From: Aquisphaera insulae
GTDB lineage: Bacteria > Planctomycetota > Planctomycetia > Isosphaerales > Isosphaeraceae
Direction: 5' to 3'
Assembly: GCF_011064615.1 (NCBI RefSeq)
Contig: NZ_JAALJH010000012.1
Coordinates: forward strand, 1-64,000
Length of the DNA stretch: 64,000 nt
The first letter of the stretch is position 1; each line of letters opens with the position of its first letter. Both the position numbers and the translations under genes were made by a program. Below are positions 1 through 8,251 of this stretch, piece after piece. The notes beneath the pieces were generated by a model. That model was not told the DNA's origin. It searched no databases and worked only from the letters and a program-made list of their open reading frames with translations.

Positions 1-34
1 CTAGAGCGCGTAACGCTTGGATCGCATGCGGACT

Positions 35-152
35 GGGAGCCGGCTTCCACAGGGTTCGCCTGTGGCATCAGCCTGGGGGATAGCCAAGGCTCACCCGGTC
101 GCCGGACGGAGCCGGCTCCCACGGGGCTCGCTCGTCGCATCGGCCTGGGGTG
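35..152. repeat. Two degenerate direct repeats, non-coding
   Basis: Two related stretches of about 45 bases (about 35-80 and 109-152) share the pattern gagccggct-ccac-gg-ctcg...gcatc-gcctgggg. Between and within them lies a 21-base element (99-119) whose exact reverse complement recurs at 11209-11229; it contains the perfect 12-base palindrome ggagccggctcc. No convincing reading frame covers 1-529. The stretch looks like intergenic dispersed-repeat DNA downstream of the racemase gene that ends at 530. Confidence 0.6.
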
Positions 153-242
153 GCCACGGCTGGCGCGGTCGCTCCTTGCCCGTGGTTGATCCGAACGTGA
201 ATCGCTCTAGAACTCCGTCAACACTCAGGATTCGGGTTGCAG

Positions 243-262
243 GACAGACAGGAATGTCTGTC
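243..262. repeat. Small hairpin repeat, copy 1
   Basis: gacagaca-ggaa-tgtctgtc forms a perfect 8-bp stem with a 4-base loop. It is related in sequence to the hairpin at 299-322, so the two look like copies of one small palindromic intergenic element. A transcriptional role (terminator of a gene outside the window) is possible, but no T-run follows. Confidence 0.6.
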
Positions 263-298
263 TCCCGGGTTTAATGCCAGGTGAGTCGGGGATTTCGG

Positions 299-322
299 AG
301 GACAGGCATTCCTGCCTGTCCT
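299..322. repeat. Small hairpin repeat, copy 2
   Basis: aggacaggca-ttcc-tgcctgtcct is a perfect 10-bp stem with a 4-base loop, about 37 bases after the related hairpin at 243-262. The paired copies suggest a short mobile or dispersed palindromic element in the non-coding DNA at the window's left end. Confidence 0.65.
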
Positions 323-529
323 GCTGCCAACCCGAAAATTAAGCTGTGACAAAGCACTAGCGATGAGCCGGCACCCATGCTGTGCGGGGGTTCAGGACGG
401 CGTCACCGCCGGCGAGTCGGCTGAGACCTTCGGCCTACCGGCCCGCACCGGTCGAGATCTCCTGGGGCGCGGTCGGCTCCCGCTCCCCGTCGTTACCCCA
501 TTTCCAGCAGTCCACCTTCCGGACCTTGG

Positions 530-1936
530 CTATCCCTCGTCGACTGGCACGTACGTCAGCCCTCCCTGGGGGAAGATCCGGGCGGACGGCTCGACGCCGC
601 GGGGGCCGGTCCTGGCCGCCGCGGCGATCGCCGCGGCCCAGAGCTTGGCCTGGTCGTCGAAGATCCGGACGGGGCCCAGCCGCGGGCCGATCCGCTCGAA
701 GAGCGGCGGGGAGTACACCAGGACGGCCCGGTCCACGACCAGCTCGCGCGCCCACCGGAGCATGAAGGCGGCCGGCGAGCCCGTCGCGGAGAGGACGCGT
801 TCGGCCAGCGGCACGGCGCGGCGGATCCCCCAGCCGCCGGCCGCGCCGGAGGCCGCGATCAGCCGCATCGCGGCCCGCGGGAAGGAGCGGTCGATCTCCT
901 CCGGATCGGTCCAGAAGAGGCCCGCGAGCACCCCGCCCGGCCGGCTCGCCGCCCGATGATGGAGCAGCACCTTGAAGCTCTGCATCGGGTCCCCCGGCCA
1001 CGGGTGATTGCCGGCCGCCACGATATCCGCCGGCCTCGCGGCCGGCGCCCGGAACCGCCGCCGCGCCTCGGCGGCGAGCGCGTCCTGGACCCGCGCGGGA
1101 TGGCCGGCGGCCACCCGGAAGACCTGCCCCGGCGCGCCCAGCAGGTGGCTGATCGAGACGCACGGGCCGAGCATGCCGGCGGCCTCGTGGATCGCCCGTC
1201 GCATCGGGTTGCTGCCCGCGTCGCCGCCCAGCAGCCGGCCGGCGTCATGCCCCTCCCGGCCCGTGATCCCGCGACGGTGCAGCGCCCCGAGGGTGGTCCG
1301 GTGGCTCGTCCCGGGGAAGATCAGCTTGTAGCCGCCGCCGAATCCCGCCTGCAGGTGCGGCAGGACCGACCCGATCAGGATCCGCAGCCCCGCCCTCGCG
1401 ACCGGGGAGAAGACCCGCACCGGCAGGCCGGTCGCCGTCGTCCCCAGGTCGTCGTAGGCGGAAAGGTCGTCCACCGGCGGGCTGTGGCACTGATACCGCG
1501 CCGCGACCTCGGGGCCGACGCGCCGCTCCATCGCGGCCCGGTCCACCGCGTGGTGCCGGCCGACGCCCGCGCTGATGGAAATGTCCCCGGGGGCCACGCC
1601 CGCGGATTCCAACTCGCGAAGCACGGTCGGCAGGGCCTCGCGGACGGGCGTCCAGCGGGACGGATCGTCCACGACGATGGCGATCTTCATCCCGGGCCCG
1701 GCGACGTCTCGAATCCGCCCCATGCCGTCCGGGGTCGCGAGTGCCGCCCCGAGGGCGGCTTGATAGTCGCCGACCGCGTCCCCGAGATCCGGACGGACGA
1801 TGTCCCGCTCGCGGACGATCATCCCCGGCGGGAAGGCCAGGTCGAGGATGTCGTCGGGCCCCCAGGGGATCCTGCACGCGGCGACCGTCGCCGCGGCGCC
1901 ATCCCCCGATCCGTCGGATGCCGACGCGCCTTTCAA
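530..1936 (-). CDS. larA: LarA-family racemase (DUF2088), nickel-pincer type
   Basis: The 468-residue product belongs to the LarA lactate-racemase family, cytoplasmic enzymes that racemise 2-hydroxy acids with a covalently bound nickel-pincer nucleotide. The family pattern is visible: an early GRHH segment, then PH..AGFGGGYKLIFPG, then a further LH, which correspond to the metal-binding histidines and the lysine that carries the cofactor in LarA. The first ATG (1822) would remove the opening strand IPWGPDDILDL, so I chose the TTG at 1936, which has GGAG upstream. A longer reading from 2350 would run into the divergent gene. No larB, larC or larE cofactor gene is in the window, so these must be elsewhere. 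The substrate is unknown; the family includes racemases of other hydroxy acids. Confidence 0.82.
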   Translation of the reverse strand: MKGASASDGSGDGAAATVAACRIPWGPDDILDLAFPPGMIVRERDIVRPDLGDAVGDYQAALGAALATPDGMGRIRDVAGPGMKIAIVVDDPSRWTPVREALPTVLRELESAGVAPGDISISAGVGRHHAVDRAAMERRVGPEVAARYQCHSPPVDDLSAYDDLGTTATGLPVRVFSPVARAGLRILIGSVLPHLQAGFGGGYKLIFPGTSHRTTLGALHRRGITGREGHDAGRLLGGDAGSNPMRRAIHEAAGMLGPCVSISHLLGAPGQVFRVAAGHPARVQDALAAEARRRFRAPAARPADIVAAGNHPWPGDPMQSFKVLLHHRAASRPGGVLAGLFWTDPEEIDRSFPRAAMRLIAASGAAGGWGIRRAVPLAERVLSATGSPAAFMLRWARELVVDRAVLVYSPPLFERIGPRLGPVRIFDDQAKLWAAAIAAAARTGPRGVEPSARIFPQGGLTYVPVDEG

Positions 1937-2186
1937 GATCGTGTTCTCCGTGTCTGCCGGGGTGCCGCCCGCAGATCCGTCAGGATCGGTCGCCTCGCCG
2001 CACCCCCTTCGCCGTAAGATCCCACCATCCCGCAAAACGCGGCCCGCGGCAACCGCAAGCCGCCGCCGCACCCGGCCGCTCGAATGCAGAGTCGGGCGGG
2101 GAAATCCGATAGTGATGAGGCAAGGGATTGCTCGGGGGCCGTCCTCGACGCTCGGGGCCGGGGCCGCAGGATGGAGCGAGTCCAAC

Positions 2187-3545
2187 ATGGATCGATCGAC
2201 GCGAGGCGAGCGATGGAGGCGCGCCTGTCGGCCCGGGAATGAGTCCCTCGAGGGCCGACAGTTGCTCAGCGGCACGTGGCCCCCGTACATCTCGAAGGCC
2301 GAGCTCCGCGCCCTGCTCCGCGAGGGGACGCCCGCGGTTCGCCCCAACACGCCGGTCCTGCCCTACGGGAACACGGCCAAGCTCGCCACCTACATCGATC
2401 CCACCACCCGGATCAACAACGGCTATGCGGTGATCGTCGGATCGCCCGGGTTCATCGGGCCCTATGCCACCCTGGATGCCCACGGCGGGATCGTCAAGAT
2501 CGGCAACAGCTCGGTCATCCTGGACAATGCCGCGATCGTGGCCAACACGGCGCGCGCCGGCACCGCGCCGGCGCCCGAGGCGAACATCGGCAGCTACGTG
2601 GTGGTCGGCTACGGCGCGACGATCCAGGGCGCCAGCACGATCAGCTCCTACGCCGCCACGAAGCCGACGGTGATCGGCCCGGGGGCCCTGATCGACGGGG
2701 CGACCGTGCAGGAAGGTGCTATCGTGTCGGCCCTCGCCCGGGTCGGGCCGGGCGTCACGGTGCCGTCGGGGATCCGGGTCCTGCCCGGCATGAACGTGAC
2801 GACCGCCGCGGAAGCCTCCGACCCCACGCTCGGCAAGGTCGTGGCGGTGACCGCCGGGGACGTCACCGACGCCACCAAGCAGTTGACGAGCAACCTCACG
2901 CTCGCTCAGGGCTACATCACGCTCTACCAGGGCCAGTCCGCCACGGGAGTGAGCACGGGCGTGCCGACCACGGTCACGGGGGTCTACTACGGGAACCTCG
3001 CCGCCGTCTCCGGCGTTTCTCGCCAGCCGGGCTCCCCCACGGCCACCACCGCCTTCCTGCCCCCGGGCAAGGGCGCGCAATTCCCCGGGCCCCGCCGGGC
3101 GCACGTGCAGAGCACGCTCTCCAACTTCCATGCCCGGGTCACCGGCCAGGCGCTCTTCCACCAGCGGGCCCGGGCCGTTCAGGGCGGCGTCGGCCGCGGC
3201 GTCGCGATCCGCGCCGACCAGGGCCAGCCGATCACGATCGGCTCGATCTCCGCGCTCGGCAACGGCGTGACCATCAACTCGCCGGGAGGCGGCGCGCTCG
3301 CGATCGGCCAGGCTTTCACCGCCGGCAACAACGCCACCATCCTGGGCGACGGCACGAAGACGGCGGTCATCGGCGACAACGTCACGATCGGCAACGCCGC
3401 GGTCGTCGCCGGTTCGTCCCTGGGGAGCGGGACGATTGTCGGCGACCACGCCTACGTCCTCAACTCGACCTTCGCCGCCGATTCCCAGATCCCCGCGGGT
3501 GCGATCTACATCAACAACAAGCTCGTCGGCACCGTGCAGTGGTGA
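2187..3545 (+). CDS. Secreted left-handed beta-helix (hexapeptide repeat) protein with LEPR-XLL leader
   Basis: 452 residues. About 20 residues from the start lies ESLEGRQLLSG, the planctomycete LEPR-XLL signature found near the N-terminus of exported or surface proteins. The body is made of hexapeptide-type repeats (VIVGSPGFIGPYATLD, VVVGYGATIQG, TVIGPGALIDGATVQEGAIV, AVIGDNVTIGNAAVVAGS), the pattern of left-handed beta-helices in gamma-carbonic anhydrases and acyltransferases. I cannot place a complete metal site or acceptor-binding residues, so enzyme activity is unproven. The ATG at 2187 puts the LEPR motif at the usual place; upstream in-frame ATGs (for example 2115) would bury it. It diverges from the LarA gene. 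Confidence 0.75.
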   Translation: MDRSTRGERWRRACRPGNESLEGRQLLSGTWPPYISKAELRALLREGTPAVRPNTPVLPYGNTAKLATYIDPTTRINNGYAVIVGSPGFIGPYATLDAHGGIVKIGNSSVILDNAAIVANTARAGTAPAPEANIGSYVVVGYGATIQGASTISSYAATKPTVIGPGALIDGATVQEGAIVSALARVGPGVTVPSGIRVLPGMNVTTAAEASDPTLGKVVAVTAGDVTDATKQLTSNLTLAQGYITLYQGQSATGVSTGVPTTVTGVYYGNLAAVSGVSRQPGSPTATTAFLPPGKGAQFPGPRRAHVQSTLSNFHARVTGQALFHQRARAVQGGVGRGVAIRADQGQPITIGSISALGNGVTINSPGGGALAIGQAFTAGNNATILGDGTKTAVIGDNVTIGNAAVVAGSSLGSGTIVGDHAYVLNSTFAADSQIPAGAIYINNKLVGTVQW

Positions 3546-3565
3546 GCGCGTGCCGGCCGGATGGT

Positions 3566-4825
3566 TCAGAACCGCCCCACCGCGTACGGCCCGGGGTCGA
3601 CGTGGGTCGTCTCGCCGCCGATCAGCTCGGCGACGAGCTTGCCGGTGGCCGGGCCCATGGTCATGCCGAGCATGTTGTGGCCGGCGGCGACCACGACGTT
3701 CGACAGGGCGGGCGAGGCACCGATTAGCGGCAGGCCGTCGGGGGTCATCGGCCGCCAGCCCCACCACGATTCCAGGGGCCGGCCGGTGGTCTGCGGCTTC
3801 AGGTAGCGGTTGGCCGTCTCCGTGAGGACGCCCAGGCGGTTCGGGTCCAGGCTCGTGTCGGGCCCGACGAGCTCCATCATGGAGCCGATCCGGAATCCCG
3901 AGTGGAACGGGCTGACGGCGACGCGATCCTCCTCGAAGATCATTGGCAACGCCGGGCTGCCCTCCGGCTTCGGATAGGTCACCGAGTAGCCCTTGCCCGG
4001 CTGGATCGGGACCTTGCAGCCGAGCTCGCGGGCCAGGCCCGGCGTCCACGCCCCGAGCGAGACAACCACCCGGTCGGCCGGGATCTCGCCCTGCTCCGTG
4101 CGGACGCCGGACGCCTTGCCGTCCCTGCGGATGAAGCCCGTCACCTTGCGGTTCTCGACGATCGACACGCCCCGCGCGGTCAGCACGCGCCTCAGCTCGT
4201 CCATGAGCCGGTCGGGCCGGAGCTGGGCGTCCCCCTCGTAGAGCCAGGCGCCGGGGAGGCCCGGCCTGAGGGCCGGCTCGAACTCCGTCAGGGCGTCGCC
4301 GTCGAGCCGCCGCGCCGGGGTGTTGAACCGGTCGCGGAGCAGATGGTCCACCTCCGCGTAATGGTCCATCGCCGCCCGGGTGCGGAAGACGAAGAGGAGG
4401 CCGTTGCGGTCCCATTCGCAGGCGAGCGACTCGTCGCGGATGATCTCGTCGTAGAGCGTCCGGGACGACTTCGTGAGGGCCATGATCGGGCCGGCGGCGG
4501 CCATCATCGCGGCCTCGTTGCACCGCCTGGCGAACCGGACGAACCAGCCGGGATCGCGGAGCACGGTCCCCACGCCGATCCTGATCGGCGAGCCTTTTTG
4601 CATCATCGTCCGCAGGGCCTGGCGGATCGCCCCCGGCCCCGCCAGCGGCAGGACGTGGCTCGGGCAGATGTAACCGCAATTGCCGTGCGAGCAGCCCCCG
4701 CCGAACGTGCCCGCATCCACCAGGGTCACCGAGCGCCCGGCCCTCGCCAGGAAGTAGGCGGAGAAGGCCCCCACGACCCCCGCGCCGACCACCACCACGC
4801 GATCATCGCGCCCCGGAACGGTCAT
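3566..4825 (-). CDS. FAD-dependent D-amino-acid dehydrogenase (probable D-hydroxyproline dehydrogenase)
   Basis: 419 residues. It opens with the dinucleotide-binding motif VVVVGAGVVGAFSA and has the DAO-fold C-terminus (WWGWRPMTPDGLPLIG, then AAGHNMLGMTMGPATG), as in DadA-type dehydrogenases. Such enzymes oxidise D-amino acids and pass electrons to the respiratory chain. The start codon overlaps the stop of the hydroxyproline epimerase by four bases (ATGA), so the two are translationally coupled. By context it should oxidise cis-4-hydroxy-D-proline to 1-pyrroline-4-hydroxy-2-carboxylate, step two of the hydroxyproline pathway. It is a single-chain enzyme, with no sign of the multi-subunit form known from some bacteria. 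Substrate is inferred from context; the family is clear. Confidence 0.88.
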   Translation of the reverse strand: MTVPGRDDRVVVVGAGVVGAFSAYFLARAGRSVTLVDAGTFGGGCSHGNCGYICPSHVLPLAGPGAIRQALRTMMQKGSPIRIGVGTVLRDPGWFVRFARRCNEAAMMAAAGPIMALTKSSRTLYDEIIRDESLACEWDRNGLLFVFRTRAAMDHYAEVDHLLRDRFNTPARRLDGDALTEFEPALRPGLPGAWLYEGDAQLRPDRLMDELRRVLTARGVSIVENRKVTGFIRRDGKASGVRTEQGEIPADRVVVSLGAWTPGLARELGCKVPIQPGKGYSVTYPKPEGSPALPMIFEEDRVAVSPFHSGFRIGSMMELVGPDTSLDPNRLGVLTETANRYLKPQTTGRPLESWWGWRPMTPDGLPLIGASPALSNVVVAAGHNMLGMTMGPATGKLVAELIGGETTHVDPGPYAVGRF

Positions 4826-5769
4826 GATCGGATCCCCTCCCGGAACGGGTCGGCCGGGTCGAAGAGGAGGGTGGCCTCCGCCGTCACGTAGGCCTCGCCG
4901 GTGATGGTCGGGACGATCCGGCCGGAGTCCGCGCGACGATAGGTCCCCTCGAAGACGCTGCCGATGACGCTCTCCTGCCGCCAGGTGTCCCCCTCGGCCA
5001 GCTTGCCGTCGGCGGCCAGGCAGGCGAGCTTGGCGCTCGTCCCCGTGCCGCAGGGGCTGCGGTCATACGCCATGCCCGGGCAGAGGACGTAATTCCGGGC
5101 GTGGTTCGCCGGGTCGGCCGGCGGGCCGTACAGCTCGACGTGGTCGATCTCCGAGCCCCCCGCGCCGGTGATCTTGCCGGCCTTGAGCGCCCGGCTAATC
5201 TGTGTCGACCGCCGCAGCAGGTCGTCGGCCGAGCGCAGGTCGAGCGTCAGGCCGAGCGCCGGGGCGGGGGTGAGGAAGAACCAGTTGCCCCCCCAGGCGA
5301 CGTCGCCGGTCACCGGCCCGACGTCCGGAACGTCCACGGTGACGCCGGCACCGTGCCGGTAACTCGGCACGTTCTGGATCGAGACCCTCGCGCCGCCGCG
5401 GTACTCGAAGCCGACGACGCCGACGGGCGTGTCGAGCTTGTAGGAGCCCCGCCCGATCTTCCCCATGTGGGCGAGCGTCACCGCGACGCCGATCGTCCCG
5501 TGCCCGCACATGCCGAGCACGCCGACGTTGTTGAAGTAGATGACTCCCGCCACGCAGCCGGGTTCGTGCGGCTCCACGAGCATCGCGCCGACCACCACGT
5601 CCGACCCGCGGGGCTCGTTCACGACCGCCGACCGGAAGCCGTCGAACCGCTCGCGGAAGACCTCCCGACGCGTCGCCAGCGGCCCGCCCCCGAGATCCGG
5701 CCCCCCCGCGATCACCACCCGCGTCGGCTCGCCGCCGGTGTGAGAATCGATCACATGGACTTTCTTCAT
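4822..5769 (-). CDS. 4-hydroxyproline 2-epimerase (proline racemase family)
   Basis: 315 residues, the usual length for this family. The two catalytic cysteines are present, C88 in GMCGHG and C240 in RSPCGTGTSA, so it should act as an epimerase rather than as a one-cysteine dehydratase. It would convert trans-4-hydroxy-L-proline to cis-4-hydroxy-D-proline in the cytoplasm. The neighbours settle the substrate better than the sequence does: the next gene is a D-amino-acid dehydrogenase and the preceding one a DapA-family deaminase. A 3-hydroxyproline or proline specificity cannot be excluded by eye. Start: ATG at 5769; the 111-base gap upstream holds a dispersed repeat. Confidence 0.9.
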   Translation of the reverse strand: MKKVHVIDSHTGGEPTRVVIAGGPDLGGGPLATRREVFRERFDGFRSAVVNEPRGSDVVVGAMLVEPHEPGCVAGVIYFNNVGVLGMCGHGTIGVAVTLAHMGKIGRGSYKLDTPVGVVGFEYRGGARVSIQNVPSYRHGAGVTVDVPDVGPVTGDVAWGGNWFFLTPAPALGLTLDLRSADDLLRRSTQISRALKAGKITGAGGSEIDHVELYGPPADPANHARNYVLCPGMAYDRSPCGTGTSAKLACLAADGKLAEGDTWRQESVIGSVFEGTYRRADSGRIVPTITGEAYVTAEATLLFDPADPFREGIRS

Positions 5770-5842
5770 CCGATGAACCCCTCTCTCTGTCTCCTTGTCT
5801 CTTCCGCTTCCCCTTCTCTCCCCTTCTCTCCCCTATCCGGTT

Positions 5843-5871
5843 CTTCTCCGTGCCTCTGTGCCTCTGTGGTT
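5843..5871. repeat. Dispersed intergenic repeat ('accacagaggcac' type), copy 1
   Basis: 29 bases whose reverse complement matches 11164-11192 with one mismatch (core aaccacagaggcac, then g-ggcacggagaag). It sits in the pyrimidine-rich 111-base gap between the DapA-family gene and the epimerase gene. I recall similar motifs in many planctomycete intergenic regions; the function is unknown. Confidence 0.65.
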
Positions 5872-5880
5872 CGTCCCGTC

Positions 5881-6783
5881 TTATCCTCTCGGTCGGCTCT
5901 CGATCCCCGCGCGGATGACCGCCAGGACCCGCTCCCGTTCTTCGCCGGCAAGCGTCTGTCGCGGCCCGCGGACCCACTCGGCGCCGAGGCCGGCCTCCTG
6001 GACCAGGAGCTTGATGTACTGGACGAACTTGGGGTGGGTGTCCAGCTTCATGAGCGGGGCGAACCAGCGATAGAGCGCCTTCGCCTCGTCCCACTTGCCG
6101 GCCCGGGTGAGGTCCCAGAGCCGTTGATTCTCGGTCGGGAAGGCGATGCCGGAGCCGGCGACCCAGCCGTCGATGCCGTTGAGCGAACACTCCATGATCA
6201 GGTCGTCCACGCCGGCGAACATCGCCAGGCGGTCGCCGATCGCCAGGCGGATCTCGGTGATCCGCCGCGGGTCGCCGGAGCTCTCCTTCATGGCGACCAG
6301 GTTGGGGATCTCCAGGTATCCGGGCAGCTTCGCGGGGGTCACGTCCACGGTGTAGGCGATCGGGTTGTTGTAGAGCATCCACGGCAGGTCGACGGCCGTG
6401 GCGACGGCCCGGAAGTACGCGAACGCCTCGGCCTCGTCAGGGCGATACACCATCGGCGGCATGATCATGAACCCGGCCGCGCCGTTCTTCGCGTAATCGC
6501 GGACGCAGCGCACGGCGACCGCCGTCGAGGACTCCGCCACGCCGCCGATCACCGGGACCTTGCCGCCGACGGCCCTGACGATCGCGGAGAGGACCTGCTG
6601 CTTCTCCTCGGGGCTCATCGCCTGGTTCTCGCCGAGCGACCCGCAGGCGACGATCCCCGCGACGCCCGAGGCCACCAGGGCCTCCGCGTGCCCGGCCGTC
6701 GCCGCCAGGTCGAGCGAGCGGTCCTCGCGGAGCTGGGTCGTGATCGCCGGGAAGACGCCCGACCATTTCGGATTCTGTGCCAT
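5881..6783 (-). CDS. DapA-family lyase, probable 1-pyrroline-4-hydroxy-2-carboxylate deaminase
   Basis: 300 residues, a TIM-barrel aldolase of the dihydrodipicolinate synthase superfamily. The Schiff-base lysine is K166 in VAMKESSGD and the conserved tyrosine Y138 in MLYNNP; GSLGEN replaces the GTTGE loop of true DapA, which argues for a different substrate. In hydroxyproline catabolism a DapA-family enzyme deaminates and dehydrates 1-pyrroline-4-hydroxy-2-carboxylate to 2-oxoglutarate semialdehyde; the epimerase and dehydrogenase genes directly downstream fit this. It is the first gene of the operon and diverges from the AraC regulator across 182 bases, where the shared control region must lie. 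Confidence 0.87.
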   Translation of the reverse strand: MAQNPKWSGVFPAITTQLREDRSLDLAATAGHAEALVASGVAGIVACGSLGENQAMSPEEKQQVLSAIVRAVGGKVPVIGGVAESSTAVAVRCVRDYAKNGAAGFMIMPPMVYRPDEAEAFAYFRAVATAVDLPWMLYNNPIAYTVDVTPAKLPGYLEIPNLVAMKESSGDPRRITEIRLAIGDRLAMFAGVDDLIMECSLNGIDGWVAGSGIAFPTENQRLWDLTRAGKWDEAKALYRWFAPLMKLDTHPKFVQYIKLLVQEAGLGAEWVRGPRQTLAGEERERVLAVIRAGIESRPRG

Positions 6784-6965
6784 CGATGAGTCCCCTCGGT
6801 TCCGGCCCGATCGATCCGCGGGCCCGTCCCGTCCCGTCCCGTCTTGTTCCTCGAGCGTCCACGCGACATCATGGATTCTCTCGGAGACGCCCGCCGAAGT
6901 CTTGGCGATTTCCGAGAATGCGACTCGATTCCGCGCACAGTCGATGTCGAGGCGAGGGGCTTTCG

Positions 6966-7709
6966 ATGGGGACCGACCCGGCCGCGGAGCTGTTCGCTCG
7001 CCTCGCGGAGCCGTTCACGGGCGAGGCCCTGTTCGACCGGCTCGACGGCGTCGTCTACTTCGTCAAGAACGAGCGGGCCGAGTACGTGCTCGTGAACCGG
7101 ACGCTCGTCGAGCGCTGCGGCGCCGCGGAGAAATCGGAGCTGATCGGCAAGACGGCCGAGGACCTCTTCCCGCCGCCGCTCGGGCGATCGTACCGCGAGC
7201 AGGACGAGGCCCTGATCCGCTCCGGCGAGGCGATCGTGGACCAGCTCGAGCTCCACCTGTACCCGGGGGGCCGGACCGGCTGGTGCCTGACCAACAAGCT
7301 GCCGCTCCGCGACCGCGAGGGCCTGGTCGCGGGCCTCGTCGGTTCCTCCCAGGACCTCCGCCCGCCGGCCGAGGCGGAGGACGGCTACGACGACGTGGCC
7401 CGCGCCGTGCGGTTCGCCCGCGAGCACCTGGAGGACCGCCCCTCGGTGGAGGCCATGGCGGAGGTCGCCGGCCTGTCGGCCTACCAGCTCGACCGCCGGA
7501 TCCGCCGCCTCTTCAACCTCACCCCCGGCCAGCTCCTGCTCAAGCTCCGGATCGACGCCGCCGCCGAGCAGCTCCGCCGGACCGACCGCCCCGCCTCCCA
7601 CGTCGCCTTGTCCTGTGGCTATTCCGACCAGAGCGCCTTCTCCCGCCAGTTCCGCCGCACCATCGGCCTGACGCCGCTCGAATACCGCGAGGCATATCGA
7701 TCGACGTGA
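6966..7709 (+). CDS. PAS-AraC family transcriptional regulator
   Basis: 247 residues. Residues about 20-130 form a PAS-type sensor (FDRLDGVVYFVKN, then GKTAEDLFPP and GLVGSSQDL), followed by an AraC/XylS double helix-turn-helix (SVEAMAEVAGLSAYQLDRRI and SHVALSCGYSDQSAFSRQFR). It diverges from the hydroxyproline operon and is the obvious candidate to control it, perhaps sensing a pathway intermediate through the PAS domain. The ATG at 6966 follows GAGGGG-type purines and places the PAS domain near the start; earlier in-frame ATGs would add a low-complexity leader overlapping the divergent promoter. Confidence 0.85.
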   Translation: MGTDPAAELFARLAEPFTGEALFDRLDGVVYFVKNERAEYVLVNRTLVERCGAAEKSELIGKTAEDLFPPPLGRSYREQDEALIRSGEAIVDQLELHLYPGGRTGWCLTNKLPLRDREGLVAGLVGSSQDLRPPAEAEDGYDDVARAVRFAREHLEDRPSVEAMAEVAGLSAYQLDRRIRRLFNLTPGQLLLKLRIDAAAEQLRRTDRPASHVALSCGYSDQSAFSRQFRRTIGLTPLEYREAYRST

Positions 7710-8251
7710 ACCCCGCGCGGAAGCCGAGGGCGGTCCGCGAACGAACCTGGATGTTGTGCCGGGTAAAGGGCCTGGCTTCTGTCAGAAAAGCGGACCGACT
7801 TTCGGTTCATACGGCGGAAGCGCGCGCCGAATCGCGGGATCGGTCCCGCCGATGTCGATCGGGTTCTGCTCTCCGGGTGGCTGTGGTGGAAGCGAAGCGA
7901 CACCACGGGATCGCGACGGCTCGATGCGGGCCGGAGTCCTTCGCGCAAACCTCGACCATCCGGGGCTCGCTCCGTGCTCCCGGTCGTCTCCCTGACAGGC
8001 CCCGACCTGGACGCGGTGATGGCCCAGCGGAACCACGGCCGGGGGCCGGTGCGAAGGTCACGAGCTCGCGCGCAGGCCCCGTCGATCCCGTGGTATCGCT
8101 TCGCTTCCACCACAGCCACCCGACTGGCCGGCGACCGCACGTCACGAGGAATCCGCTCTTGCCGCTGGCGCACGCGTCCGCCGGATGAGCCAGGCTTTCT
8201 GACAGGGGGTTGCGGCGAGACCTGGCGATTCATGCGCAGGCTTGCAGACGC
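7710..8251. other. 542-base gap with a long inverted repeat, no gene
   Basis: Between the AraC regulator and the convergent duplicated secreted protein I see no credible coding frame: short frames occur on both strands but none has family resemblance. The stretch holds a 39-base inverted repeat pair (7875-7913 and 8083-8121). It may be the remains of a mobile element or an exported dispersed repeat. Confidence 0.5.
7875..8121. repeat. 39-base inverted repeat pair flanking 169 bases
   Basis: Arms 7875-7913 and 8083-8121 are reverse complements apart from one base (core gaagcgaagcga). The enclosed 169 bases have no gene. The arms resemble terminal repeats of a small non-autonomous element, or two oppositely inserted copies of one dispersed repeat; no target duplication could be confirmed by eye. 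Confidence 0.6.

Noticed and set aside
363..959. Plus-strand frame at the left end
   Set aside because: Opposes the end of the racemase gene and has no recognisable protein features.
1980..4679. Long open frame on the minus strand (899 codons)
   Set aside because: It runs across two genes (the beta-helix protein and the dehydrogenase) in a different frame, has Arg/Gly/Pro-rich composition and no family motif. High GC keeps antisense frames open.
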